Part shown: positions 1-7,423 of the stretch, one piece after another
Layout: each line of letters opens with the position of its first letter
Numbering within the stretch: position 1 is the stretch's first letter
Notes under the pieces: model-generated
What the model was told of the DNA's origin: nothing
Database searches by the model: none
Seen by the model: only the letters and a program-made list of their open reading frames with translations
Translations under genes and position numbers: made by a program
Source: a virus
Strand: one strand, 5' to 3'
DNA: 23,753 bases
Virus record (IMG/VR): IMGVR_UViG_3300031587_000169
Coordinates: 1-23,753 of that record

Positions 1-166
1 GGCATCAACTCCACAAAGCGCTTAGTCAGTCAAAGCTATTACTTCCACACTTTATCTAGTTTACGTGCATTTGCAGTTGAGAGCAAATTCGCCGCGCGCA
101 GAAGAAGGTAGAGAAACGCCGAGCCGAATTGATCAAAGCCTAAATCAGAGGTAAGCTTAGCCAGAA

Positions 167-337
167 CTATTCTTTTTCCTTGTAGTAGCTTAGTCCTGCG
201 GTGGCGCCTGCGGTTATGGCGAACCATACGATAGTCGCCGTTATGTTTCCTTGGCTGACTATGTAGGCTAAGCCCACTGAAACTCCGTTGAGAACAGCTA
301 GGACAGCCGCTAACTTCGGTTTAAACTGGAATCCCAC
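167..337 (-). CDS. Small two-helix membrane protein, holin-like
   Basis: A 56-residue protein starting at GTG, whose first base is the last base of the portal stop codon (overlap ATAGTG). A strong ribosome site, GGAGGTG, lies in the last portal codons and fixes the start. Two hydrophobic stretches are visible, about residues 9-28 (LAAVLAVLNGVSVGLAYIV) and 31-52 (ITATIVWFAITAG onward), joined by a short polar turn and ending in the charged tail YYKEKE. Size and topology suit a small holin or pinholin, or any viral membrane mini-protein; no enzymatic motif is present. Translational coupling to the portal gene implies co-expression. The function is inferred from shape only. Confidence 0.7.
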   Translation of the reverse strand: MGFQFKPKLAAVLAVLNGVSVGLAYIVSQGNITATIVWFAITAGATAGLSYYKEKE

Positions 338-1590
338 TATTTCACCTCCTCGTCATTCTTTGACGTGACTGTGACAGCTTGTTCGGTTGGTTCTTCTTTC
401 TCCCACAATTCAAAACCAAACTTGGTGAGATTCTTGCGAACTTCTTCAGGTCGTACGTATTCGACTCTGCTTGAGGCGCTGATTTCCGCCAGTTTAATCA
501 GGTCTTCAAGCTTAACCTCTGGCTTTTCCATGCCCCAGTTCAAGCGGCAATTAGCCTTAACAGGGTCGAAACCTGCCTGCTTTATTACTGGTTGGAAGAT
601 TTCTCGTTCTACGGTTCTCTTGATGAAACGCTGAATTGCCATGACCTTGCGTTCGGCTATTTCTAGCGCTGCTCTTGCCGATGCCTCAGTAAAGCCTGGA
701 GTTGTAAACAGCTTTGGCAGTGGTGTTTGTCCGCCTAAATAGACTTGATTGAGGATGTGTTCCACGTAGGCTTCGTATCTTGCTCTTGGGTCAACCTGCA
801 CCGTCTTTATGTCGGCGTCTGCTCGGTCGTAAACGAATCTTGCTCCTGCTTTAGGCTTAGACTTGATGAGGCGTTGGTACTCGCTCAGCCTCTCTGCGCT
901 CACGCCTGGAAACAGCCACAGCTCGTCTGGACCCGCATACTTCTCAAAAACTTCAGGCATAATCCTTTCAATGCGAGCCTTCATCTCCAAGAAGCTCTTC
1001 CGAGTTTCTCCGTCAAAAGACAGCTCAGTCAACAACACTTGTAAGACGCCTATGCCGAACGCTGAGAAATTCGTGGGATTCCATCTGAAGTGAATTATCT
1101 TTTCTGAGGGAAAAGCTGTCTTGACGCCTTCAAAAGAGTATTTGTATCCCTTAACTTCGCCATACTGGTCTCGCACAATCGCTTTTGTATCGTCAAAGCC
1201 TGTTAACGGCAGAACCTTCAAGTTTTCAAGTTTGTTCGGCTCGATCTTAAGCCAGAAACTGTTACCTGAAGCCACCATTTCTCTGGCGCCAATCTGCAGC
1301 AAACCGTCTAGGTTAACCTTCTCACAAAAATCATCAATCACACGCTTGACTTCTTCAGCCTTCTCGTAATCCTCGTTCACGGTTGTGTAGAAGCCCATTC
1401 CAACCGCTTGATCAGCCAAAAAATCAACAAACGCCTTGCAGCTCGGATCATTTAGATAAGCTGTCATCACTTCAGAAAAGGTAACCGCTTGCGCCTCGCC
1501 ATAGCTTTCACTCCAAGCTGGTAAGAGATAACCTCCGCTTGAACGTGCCCTTGAGACGGTTTCTCGTAACTTACGGAGAATGAAGCTCAT
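337..1590 (-). CDS. Phage portal protein
   Basis: A 417-residue portal, the dodecameric ring at one capsid vertex through which DNA is packaged and ejected. The N-terminal part contains the usual 'SEVMTAYLNDPSCKAFVDFLA' type of segment. The middle has the typical portal pattern of a polar loop followed by EKIIHFRWNP and FGIGVLQ (about residues 163-184), then a long helical stem with TEASARAALEIAERK and a C-terminal acidic/lysine-rich crown. The length is normal for HK97/SPP1-type portals of archaeal tailed viruses. It starts at ATG directly after the RHH stop codon. It is oddly on the minus strand while protease, capsid and tail genes run on the plus strand, so this segment appears inverted relative to the usual TerL-portal-protease order. 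Confidence 0.9.
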   Translation of the reverse strand: MSFILRKLRETVSRARSSGGYLLPAWSESYGEAQAVTFSEVMTAYLNDPSCKAFVDFLADQAVGMGFYTTVNEDYEKAEEVKRVIDDFCEKVNLDGLLQIGAREMVASGNSFWLKIEPNKLENLKVLPLTGFDDTKAIVRDQYGEVKGYKYSFEGVKTAFPSEKIIHFRWNPTNFSAFGIGVLQVLLTELSFDGETRKSFLEMKARIERIMPEVFEKYAGPDELWLFPGVSAERLSEYQRLIKSKPKAGARFVYDRADADIKTVQVDPRARYEAYVEHILNQVYLGGQTPLPKLFTTPGFTEASARAALEIAERKVMAIQRFIKRTVEREIFQPVIKQAGFDPVKANCRLNWGMEKPEVKLEDLIKLAEISASSRVEYVRPEEVRKNLTKFGFELWEKEEPTEQAVTVTSKNDEEVK

Positions 1591-1812
1591 CTAGAAAGCC
1601 TTCTTTAAACCCGGCGGCTCCACCTTTCTCCGAGCCTGCTCATTTTCGCCTTTAGGGTTGACTGCCAAACCTTCTTTGATGAGTTGCTCGATGTAGGCGG
1701 ATCTGCTGGCGATTCCCTTCCGTTCATTAATGACTTTGATTAGCTCCTTGCTTAATGAAACAGAGATTTTCTCCTTGTTCACAAGCTTTCCGAAATATCC
1801 TACTTTTGCCAC
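1591..1812 (-). CDS. Ribbon-helix-helix DNA-binding protein
   Basis: A 73-residue CopG/Arc-type protein. Residues about 15-24 (KISVSLSKEL) form the DNA-contacting strand, followed by two helices with the family-like ASRSAYIEQLIKEGL. The C-terminal 20 residues are basic and proline-rich. The start is GTG with no ribosome site in front, so it may be translated from a leaderless message; it abuts the portal ATG without a gap. A 9-bp inverted repeat lies 11-39 bases upstream of the start, exactly where an autoregulatory operator would sit. RHH proteins are usually dimeric repressors, so this is a likely regulator of the divergent head genes and of portal expression. It could alternatively be an antitoxin, but no toxin gene adjoins it. 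Confidence 0.8.
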   Translation of the reverse strand: MAKVGYFGKLVNKEKISVSLSKELIKVINERKGIASRSAYIEQLIKEGLAVNPKGENEQARRKVEPPGLKKAF

Positions 1813-1822
1813 TTTTAATGTT

Positions 1823-1851
1823 TGTTGCTACTTTTGACACTTGTAGCAACA
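1823..1851. promoter_or_regulatory. Inverted repeat in divergent intergenic region, candidate RHH operator
   Basis: Perfect 9-bp inverted repeat TGTTGCTAC...GTAGCAACA (1823-1831 and 1843-1851) with an 11-base spacer. It lies in the 97-base gap between the minus-strand RHH/portal unit and the plus-strand protease/capsid unit. The spacer side carries CTACTTTTGACACTT, an imperfect direct copy of CTACTTTTGCCACTT at the RHH start. The position suits control of both divergent promoters. Binding is inferred. Confidence 0.55.
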
Positions 1852-1909
1852 GCCTTTTTCTGATTAGAACCCAAATTTCTCTTAGATTCCGCTTTGCGGT
1901 GAAAAATTA

Positions 1910-3106
1910 GTGCCAGAAGACAAAAAACACACAGCAGAGTTTGAGCGCTGTGTTCAAGAAGTTATGGCTGGAGGCAAAGAGAAGGGAAGCGCCTTTGCTA
2001 TATGCACCGAATCTTTTCAGAACGCTGGCAAACCCATCTGGGAAGGCGACAAGCCGACCCGCCAGCTGTACTACATGTTTGGAGAGTTTACGCATCAGCC
2101 TGGCACAAACCGTATTCACGGTCAAGCGCTTCATCCAATCAAAACCTACCATCCTGGCGAGTGGCCAAAAGTCAGAGTTTATTTGGAAGAGGAACTGAAG
2201 AAAAGCGCTGAAACACTGAGTGGCAAACCCTTCGGCATGGACCATCTCTATCTTTTATCTGAGCCTAATCGAATTACTCGGGCTTGGTGGGAGAACGACG
2301 CCATTAATTTTGAAGGCGAAGTCGACGACAATGTCAAACAGATGATTGAAAAAGGCGAGATTAAAGGCGTCAGCGTCGAATACGACTGGGACATTCTGCA
2401 AAATATGAATGGAATCGCTCCACGTGGCATGGAGTTTACCAGCCTTCACTTTTTGAAACACTTTCAGCCAGGAGATCCGCAAGCCTACGCTAAGGTTTAC
2501 GAAGCCATCATAAAGAGGCTGAAAGAAGCAAAGAGTTCAGCTAAGCAGCAACCAGCCAAGGAGCAGGCTGAACCTCAAGAGTTCATCTATTATCCAGTTC
2601 GTGACCCTGCAGCCTTCTTGGAAGAGCGTTTCTCCACCATATGGCTGGACCAAACCAACGGCATACAAGCCATCTATGGCAGGCTACGAGAAGACTCTGA
2701 AAGCCCGCAGCCCATGGCTTTGCTTTTCATGAAGGCAAGCGGTTGGAACATGGAAAAAACGAGAGACTGGCTGAACAACCACTCTCAATATGCACGCCAA
2801 TCATCTGAGCCGGTCACAGCCGTTGCAGTTCAGCCTAGCCCAGCGCCACCTCAACCACCTGCTCTAGTCGTTGAAGCAAAGGCTGAGGAAAAGAAGCCCG
2901 AGAAAATGGAGGAAAAATCACCTGCTTTAGGTGAGGCGTTAATCCCTTCATCGACGCCTGAACCTGCTGAGCCTGTTATTCCCGTGAGCAAAATTGAAGC
3001 CAAAATGCCTTCGGTTCAGGCTGAACGCAGCATGTCGTGGGGTGCTCAAAGGTTTGTCCAAGAAATCAAAGCGCTGATCCGCGAAGCCAAGGAGAAGAAA
3101 AAATGA
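1910..3106 (+). CDS. Prohead serine protease fused to scaffold-like C-terminus
   Basis: A 398-residue capsid maturation protein with a GTG start and GGTG nine bases upstream. Residues 14-33 carry a motif of the type CVQEVMAGGK...AFAICT seen at the start of many viral head polyproteins. Residues about 50-190 match the HK97 gp4-type protease fold, with candidate catalytic H112 (in MDHLY), S155 (in GVSVEY) and E175 (in MEFTSLHF). A second conserved-looking patch, LLFMKASGWNMEKTRDWL (271-288), resembles the helix found near the end of phage head-morphogenesis proteins. The proline/glutamate-rich linker (about 300-370) and basic helical tail (about 378-398) look like a scaffold domain. It probably templates the procapsid and cleaves itself and the capsid protein. 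It lies immediately upstream of the decoration and capsid genes. Confidence 0.82.
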   Translation: MPEDKKHTAEFERCVQEVMAGGKEKGSAFAICTESFQNAGKPIWEGDKPTRQLYYMFGEFTHQPGTNRIHGQALHPIKTYHPGEWPKVRVYLEEELKKSAETLSGKPFGMDHLYLLSEPNRITRAWWENDAINFEGEVDDNVKQMIEKGEIKGVSVEYDWDILQNMNGIAPRGMEFTSLHFLKHFQPGDPQAYAKVYEAIIKRLKEAKSSAKQQPAKEQAEPQEFIYYPVRDPAAFLEERFSTIWLDQTNGIQAIYGRLREDSESPQPMALLFMKASGWNMEKTRDWLNNHSQYARQSSEPVTAVAVQPSPAPPQPPALVVEAKAEEKKPEKMEEKSPALGEALIPSSTPEPAEPVIPVSKIEAKMPSVQAERSMSWGAQRFVQEIKALIREAKEKKK

Positions 3107-3136
3107 CTCACAGTCACGTATGGACCGGGAGTAGCC

Positions 3137-3181
3137 ATGGATGAACTTGGCAAAACCGAAAAGTTGAGGGAGAAAAAATGA
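3137..3181 (+). CDS. Possible 14-residue leader peptide
   Basis: ATG at 3137 follows GGGAG at a good distance and opens a 14-codon frame rich in lysine and glutamate (MDELGKTEKLREKK) that ends four bases before the decoration-protein ATG. It may be a translated coupling peptide or a chance frame; nothing beyond its ribosome site supports it. Confidence 0.2.
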   Translation: MDELGKTEKLREKK

Positions 3182-3184
3182 TAG

Positions 3185-3604
3185 ATGGCAGATTTGTGGC
3201 CAGATGCCGAAGTCGGCGAATTAATCAGTGAAGGCGAAGTCCTCAGTTTTGAAGCTGCAGGAGCCATAACCAAAGGCAAGACAGTTTATCTCAGCGCTGA
3301 CATGAAAGTAAGCCAGTGTTCTGCTGCAACCCAATACGCCCTGGGCATAGCCTTGAAAACTGTTGCCCTAGGTGAGTTCTGCCCCGTCTGCGTCAAAGGC
3401 GTAGTCAAAGTAACTGCTGGAGGCGCAATCACACGAGGCGCTAAAGTTCAGACCGACGCCAGCGGAAACGTCATCACCCTAGCCGATGGTTCAGCCACGT
3501 ATACTCCAGCCGAATTGCCAGACAGAATCGCCAGAGCACTTGGAAGAGCATTGCAGACATTCGCAAACACTGACACCGGCTTAATCTACGTGGGAGGCGC
3601 CTAA
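3185..3604 (+). CDS. Capsid decoration protein, DUF2190-like
   Basis: A 139-residue beta-rich protein. The pattern AGAITKGKTVYLSAD, then ALGIALKTVALGEFCPVCVKGVV, then AGGAITRGAKVQTDASGN and a final IGRAL-like segment (ARALGRAL) is the layout of the DUF2190 family. These proteins lie between protease and capsid genes in many tailed viruses and are thought to decorate the head. Its position between protease and major capsid protein agrees. The chosen ATG overlaps nothing; GAGGGAG is 12 bases upstream, slightly far, and an ATG at 3178 better spaced to that site opens only a 17-codon frame. Its last codons carry GGGAGG, the ribosome site for the capsid gene. Confidence 0.75.
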   Translation: MADLWPDAEVGELISEGEVLSFEAAGAITKGKTVYLSADMKVSQCSAATQYALGIALKTVALGEFCPVCVKGVVKVTAGGAITRGAKVQTDASGNVITLADGSATYTPAELPDRIARALGRALQTFANTDTGLIYVGGA

Positions 3605-3605
3605 A

Positions 3606-4553
3606 TTGAGTGAAAAAGAAAACATTCTGAAAGAAGCAGTTGTCCACGACCCAGAACTGGGCGAAATGCATTGGAAAAGGCTCCTAGAGAGAGCAAACGA
3701 TAACCTTTTCACGCATCACTATTGCGCGTCTCTGCTCAAGGAAGGCATCCTCAGCGACATGGCTGGCGCATTGGGCAAGATGCATGGTGTAGTCATTGAA
3801 GCCGCTAAACCCGCCTTAATCGGCAGAGAAATGATATGGGTTCTTCCGACTGATCAGCCGTTAGTGAGGTTTCCACGGGCTAAGCTTGGAAAGGGCAAGC
3901 AGACAGCTGAGTTTGCAGAGACGTGGTTCTATCCTGAAAAGACCGACACTGTTGATATTCAGACTAACGTGGAGCTTCGAGCTGGTGGCGAGTGGAGCAA
4001 GAAATACGTTGAAGATGCTAACTGGAGCGTAATGGAACGGCAAGCAGCTGAGGTTGGCAGAGCTTTGGCTGAGTTGGAAACAGAGAAAATCTATGCGCTG
4101 TACTCTGGCATATCAGCCTCAGACTTGGCTGGAGGCGCCGAAATAGGCGGTGCAGGAACTCTAAACTGGGCAGGCGTCGTGTCCTTCTGGAACGCCATAC
4201 GCAAAGAGAATTTCAGCGCAAAGGCACTCATAATTCATCCTGAGCAAGCAGCTGATTTGTGGCAAGACGACAAGTTTGTGCACAGTTTCTATTTCGGCAG
4301 AGAAGTGGATGTGCGCCGAGGCTTGCTAGGCGAAACCTACTTGGGCATGAAGATTCTGGTGAGCACAAAGGCAACTAACGGAACGGTAATTGCTATCGAC
4401 ACTGACATTGCAGCTTGCATGCTTCTGCGACGGGACATTCTAACTGAACCCTTCGAGAATCCACGTGAAGACCGCTACGGCATCGTGTCCAGTGAACGTA
4501 TAGGATTAGGTGTGCTTCGCAGCAAAGGAGTAGCCCGAGGAACCAGCTGGTAA
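3606..4553 (+). CDS. Major capsid protein, HK97 fold
   Basis: A 315-residue protein with the sequence style of HK97-fold/encapsulin-like capsid proteins. It has an N-terminal helical arm, a beta-rich E-loop and spine region around residues 85-135 (FAETWFYPEKTDTVDIQTNV), a long spine helix near 135-165, and the A-domain signature ALIIHPEQAADLW followed by GETYLGMKILVS, near residues 205-260. The end, YGIVSSERIGLGVLRSKGVA, is also typical. It starts at TTG with GGGAGG nine bases upstream inside the decoration gene, so the two are translationally coupled. At 315 residues it has no large added domain. Confidence 0.85.
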   Translation: MSEKENILKEAVVHDPELGEMHWKRLLERANDNLFTHHYCASLLKEGILSDMAGALGKMHGVVIEAAKPALIGREMIWVLPTDQPLVRFPRAKLGKGKQTAEFAETWFYPEKTDTVDIQTNVELRAGGEWSKKYVEDANWSVMERQAAEVGRALAELETEKIYALYSGISASDLAGGAEIGGAGTLNWAGVVSFWNAIRKENFSAKALIIHPEQAADLWQDDKFVHSFYFGREVDVRRGLLGETYLGMKILVSTKATNGTVIAIDTDIAACMLLRRDILTEPFENPREDRYGIVSSERIGLGVLRSKGVARGTSW

Positions 4554-4581
4554 CCCTTCAAAGCTCTTCCTAACAACTGCG

Positions 4582-4592
4582 TCTTTCTTTTT
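4582..4592 (+). terminator. T-rich tract after the capsid gene
   Basis: TCTTTCTTTTT lies about 30 bases after the capsid stop. Archaeal intrinsic termination often needs only a T-tract, so partial termination here could set a high capsid-to-downstream ratio. No hairpin precedes it. Confidence 0.3.
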
Positions 4593-4605
4593 GTGAGGTT
4601 TAGCT

Positions 4606-4833
4606 ATGGCTGAGCCACCATGGAGTCAGTATGACAAGGCTTTCCAAAGGATCTGGCAGAAACTTGCTGGAACATTAACGTATTCAGACGCTGACATAAC
4701 GAAAGTTGTTGAGAATCGAGACGCAGACGGTTACATAACAAGCATCGAATACTATGCTGGAACCACACTGAAGTTCACGTTGACAGTTACCAGAGACGCA
4801 AACAAGAGGATAACACAAATTGAGAGGAGCTAG
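4606..4833 (+). CDS. Small beta-rich virion protein, unknown
   Basis: A 75-residue protein with GAGGT six bases before the ATG. A short helical start (MAEPPWSQYDKAFQRIWQKL) is followed by what reads as a small beta-hairpin unit: DADGYITSIEYYAG, then LKFTLTVTRDANKRITQIER. Such 'DGxITxIxYY' units occur in fibre and neck-fibre proteins as short trimerising or linker strands. It sits four bases before the large surface protein, whose ribosome site GAGGAG lies in its final codons, so both are probably made together and may form one appendage. The name is not recognised and the role is inferred from position. Confidence 0.65.
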   Translation: MAEPPWSQYDKAFQRIWQKLAGTLTYSDADITKVVENRDADGYITSIEYYAGTTLKFTLTVTRDANKRITQIERS

Positions 4834-4836
4834 AAC

Positions 4837-6801
4837 TTGACGAAAGCCTATGATGCAGCTAAAAATGTTTTGACTCTTTTGCAGGAAGCCATAAGGGCAA
4901 GTGACCTCTATGATTGGGATACCGCCAATCCATTAATGTTGCCTTCTTCGGAATTAAAATGCTGGTCATACGAGAACAACCCAGTGACTTGGCTGGATGA
5001 GACTGCTGCGGCTAATGAAGATACACCAGACGATATGAACCTGCCTTTGAAGAATGGGACGAGTCCTCAGAACGATGCCTATTACTGGGGCAATGTCGAC
5101 GCCAAGTTTGACAGAATCACAATTAACATTACGAGGGTAGGCGTTGGCAACTGGACTACAAGCAACATGGTTTTTGAGTATTCAACCGCTACTGGATGGG
5201 CAAGCTGCAATGCCTATACGACTGACACCTCAAACAGGTTCAAGAATGCTGGAACACAAACCATAACTTTTGACTTGTCTTCCTTCGCAAGGAACTGGGC
5301 TAAAAGGGCAGTTGGACCCGCTGGAAGTCAAATTACTGCTTATTGGATTAGAGTTAGGTTCACAGGCACTTTAGCTACGGTTACAACTGCACCGAAAGCG
5401 GGACAATGTTGGTTGAGCATAAGTCATTACTATTGGTTTAGTGGAGCTGCTGCCACGCCGAGAAGTGCCTTTCAACCGCTTGATTGGAAAGACATGCAAG
5501 TCACGATTTCTGTCACTTCCTTCACGTCTTCTGGAACAATCGACATCAAAGGAACGGACAGGTTTGGAAATCCTCAATCTGAGAGTTTTAATGTCGCCAG
5601 TGTTGGAGACTATACGACAACCAACAGGTTTGTTTCTTTGGATTCGCCAGACGGAGTCAAAGTTACTGGAAGGTTTGACTACCAAATCAGTTTTTCGCGA
5701 CAGGGTTTGATAGGAAAAGGGAGTGCGAATCAATACTATTTTCTCTGTCAATTCGTTTTGGGAGATGGAGTAGCGGAGAATGCCTCCAGTTGGGTAGATG
5801 GAGACCAATATCCAACTCCAGGAGCCATGTTGTACCATTTCACTGCGGATTCCCAAGGAAGCAATTCCTATCAGATTTGGGTCAAAGGTTACAGTTCCCT
5901 GCAGTTTGGGGCTTGCCCTGATGAAACCTACAAAGTTACTGAAGGTGGAGTAACACTCGTAAACGATGCAGCTTATCCCATCTATGGCGACATCAATTCC
6001 GATGTACGCTTGTATAATACGCATTTTTACAGCTCTGGAGTCTCAACTCTGCAGTTGAAAGGAACCGTCCAGAGGGTTTGGAATTGTGTGTTGAGAGAAA
6101 CCTATTTGCTTGTGACAAATGGAGATGTCTACCGTTTAAGCTGTTACAGCGGTTATCCTCTTTATCAGCAGGTGTCTGGAACTTTTCAAGACATTGCGGC
6201 AATCGGCTGCTTTACACTGGCTCTTTTCCAGACCACGGGGACTATGAACATACAAAATTTCTATGTCAGGGACTTAATTCGCCAGAATCCAAATCAGACA
6301 ATATGTGTCCTGCAGGCAGGCAACAGAACAATCAATTTAGATGACGGAGACAGCGATGCTTGGAATATGGAAGCAAGCCCTGCTCAGACTTCGACCATCA
6401 ATAGGAGATATTCCTTTGACGTGACGGTTAAGGACGGAAAAACGAAGACACCAGTTCAAAACGCCACTGTAATCCTGTTTGACAAAGACGGAAACCAACT
6501 ATTCTCATCGACAACCGACGCTGACGGACAGATTATCACCCAAAAGGTGGTTCATTCAGACTGGAGATACGTCAATTCTCAAGGAGTAAAAACCTCACCA
6601 GACAACACCTATTCACCCTTCAAGCTAGTCGTGAAAGCAAACGGATACCAAACCTACAGCAACCCCAACATAACCTTAGACAAACCAACAAGAGTAGAGG
6701 TAGGATTAGTAAAAACCGTTGACATTATCTTTGTAGATGGAAAACCCGCTTTAAACCTCAACGAAGCTGACACCAACAACGAATTGTATGCGGTGGTGTA
6801 A
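4837..6801 (+). CDS. Large beta-rich virion surface/fibre-like protein
   Basis: A 654-residue protein with a TTG start and GAGGAG nine bases upstream. Residues about 80-200 look like a beta-sandwich (WGNVDAKFDRITINIT, ending ITAYWIRVRFTG). Residues 215-310 form a second beta domain. Residues 370-480 have the short repetitive strands of a right-handed beta-helix (DVRLYNTHFYSS, TLQLKGTVQRVWNC, NIQNFYVRD). Residues about 525-625 match the carboxypeptidase-regulatory-like Ig fold (SFDVTVKDG, ATVILFDKDGN, TTDADGQI, FKLVVKANGY). It has several N-x-S/T sequons and no signal peptide. Receptor-binding or adhesion fibres have this construction, but the gene lies straight after the capsid rather than after the tail hub, so a head fibre is equally likely. 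Confidence 0.7.
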   Translation: MTKAYDAAKNVLTLLQEAIRASDLYDWDTANPLMLPSSELKCWSYENNPVTWLDETAAANEDTPDDMNLPLKNGTSPQNDAYYWGNVDAKFDRITINITRVGVGNWTTSNMVFEYSTATGWASCNAYTTDTSNRFKNAGTQTITFDLSSFARNWAKRAVGPAGSQITAYWIRVRFTGTLATVTTAPKAGQCWLSISHYYWFSGAAATPRSAFQPLDWKDMQVTISVTSFTSSGTIDIKGTDRFGNPQSESFNVASVGDYTTTNRFVSLDSPDGVKVTGRFDYQISFSRQGLIGKGSANQYYFLCQFVLGDGVAENASSWVDGDQYPTPGAMLYHFTADSQGSNSYQIWVKGYSSLQFGACPDETYKVTEGGVTLVNDAAYPIYGDINSDVRLYNTHFYSSGVSTLQLKGTVQRVWNCVLRETYLLVTNGDVYRLSCYSGYPLYQQVSGTFQDIAAIGCFTLALFQTTGTMNIQNFYVRDLIRQNPNQTICVLQAGNRTINLDDGDSDAWNMEASPAQTSTINRRYSFDVTVKDGKTKTPVQNATVILFDKDGNQLFSSTTDADGQIITQKVVHSDWRYVNSQGVKTSPDNTYSPFKLVVKANGYQTYSNPNITLDKPTRVEVGLVKTVDIIFVDGKPALNLNEADTNNELYAVV

Positions 6802-7118
6802 TGACAACAAAAGTTGGTTATATCTACGGCAAATGTGGTCTCTGTGGAAGAGAGTATCGTGCTCAGCGTCCTGCTGACTCTGTTCTCTGCGACTGCTACA
6901 AGTATTGCCCGATTTGTAGTCCGCCTTGGACTGTGCCTATGACGCCTTTCACTCCCGACAATGCTAATCCTATAACCTATCGTAATGAGGACAGGTTTGG
7001 CGTGAAGGGACAAGCCCTAGAGAAGGCTGAATGGAATCTTGAAACGCTTTGCGTGTGCTACAACCACACGCCACCATACTACAGCAACCTGAAGCCGGTG
7101 GAAGTGAAACTAACATGA
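6801..7118 (+). CDS. Small cysteine-rich, zinc-ribbon-like protein
   Basis: A 105-residue protein whose ATG shares TAATG with the stop of the fibre-like gene. It carries CGLCGREY near residues 12-19, CDCYKYCPIC near residues 30-39 and a later CVCYNH, giving at least two CxxC-like pairs that could bind zinc. The middle is proline-rich (PPWTVPMTPFTP). The translational overlap puts it in the same operon as the surface protein; it may be a small structural or assembly protein. The family is not recognised. Confidence 0.65.
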   Translation: MTTKVGYIYGKCGLCGREYRAQRPADSVLCDCYKYCPICSPPWTVPMTPFTPDNANPITYRNEDRFGVKGQALEKAEWNLETLCVCYNHTPPYYSNLKPVEVKLT

Positions 7119-7327
7119 CACTAAACGACGAAGAAAAAGCTCAGCTCAGAACAAGAATCAAAATAGAAGGAACCATCGATAAAACTGTGTTCGAAGAATT
7201 CAGAAAAATCTTAGCGTTAGAAATTGAGAAGGCTGAAGAGGAAGACAAAGTACCGCCCTCAGTAAGCCACATCCTAGAAATGCTGCTAAGAAAGGGCATC
7301 AAAACCTACAGAACAGAAAATAAGTAA
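7115..7327 (+). CDS. Small helical protein, unknown
   Basis: A 70-residue protein beginning at the ATG of an ATGA overlap with the preceding stop. An in-frame ATG at 7049 would extend it, but that part is a shadow of the cysteine-rich gene. A short strand (TRIKIEGTID) leads into an acidic helix, then SVSHILEMLLRKGIKTY, which resembles the second helix of ribbon-helix-helix proteins. It is the last gene before the foreign-looking cassette. The function is unknown. Confidence 0.6.
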   Translation: MTLNDEEKAQLRTRIKIEGTIDKTVFEEFRKILALEIEKAEEEDKVPPSVSHILEMLLRKGIKTYRTENK

Positions 7328-7385
7328 TTCCCATGCAATTCTCTTTGTTGTGATCCACTTATCATCTCAAGAAGTCGAATCAAAC

Positions 7386-7394
7386 TTAATAAAA
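7386..7394 (+). promoter_or_regulatory. TATA-like box of the three-gene cassette
   Basis: TTAATAAAA lies about 34 bases before the ATG at 7424 in a 96-base AT-rich gap, with the ribosome site GAGGTGA at 7414-7420. Typical archaeal spacing would start transcription near or just inside the ribosome site, so the exact start is unsure. The gap itself argues that the cassette has its own promoter. Confidence 0.4.
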
Positions 7395-7423
7395 GGATAC
7401 GAGTTATTCATAAGAGGTGAATC

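Noticed and set aside
39-227. A 62-codon minus-strand frame at the left end
   Set aside because: Its arginine-rich first 20 codons are an out-of-frame reading of the small membrane protein gene, which has a much better ribosome site.
5371-6024. A 217-codon minus-strand frame inside the fibre-like gene
   Set aside because: It lies antisense to a coherent beta-rich protein, has no ribosome site, and its composition (Arg/Ser-rich) is that of a shadow frame.
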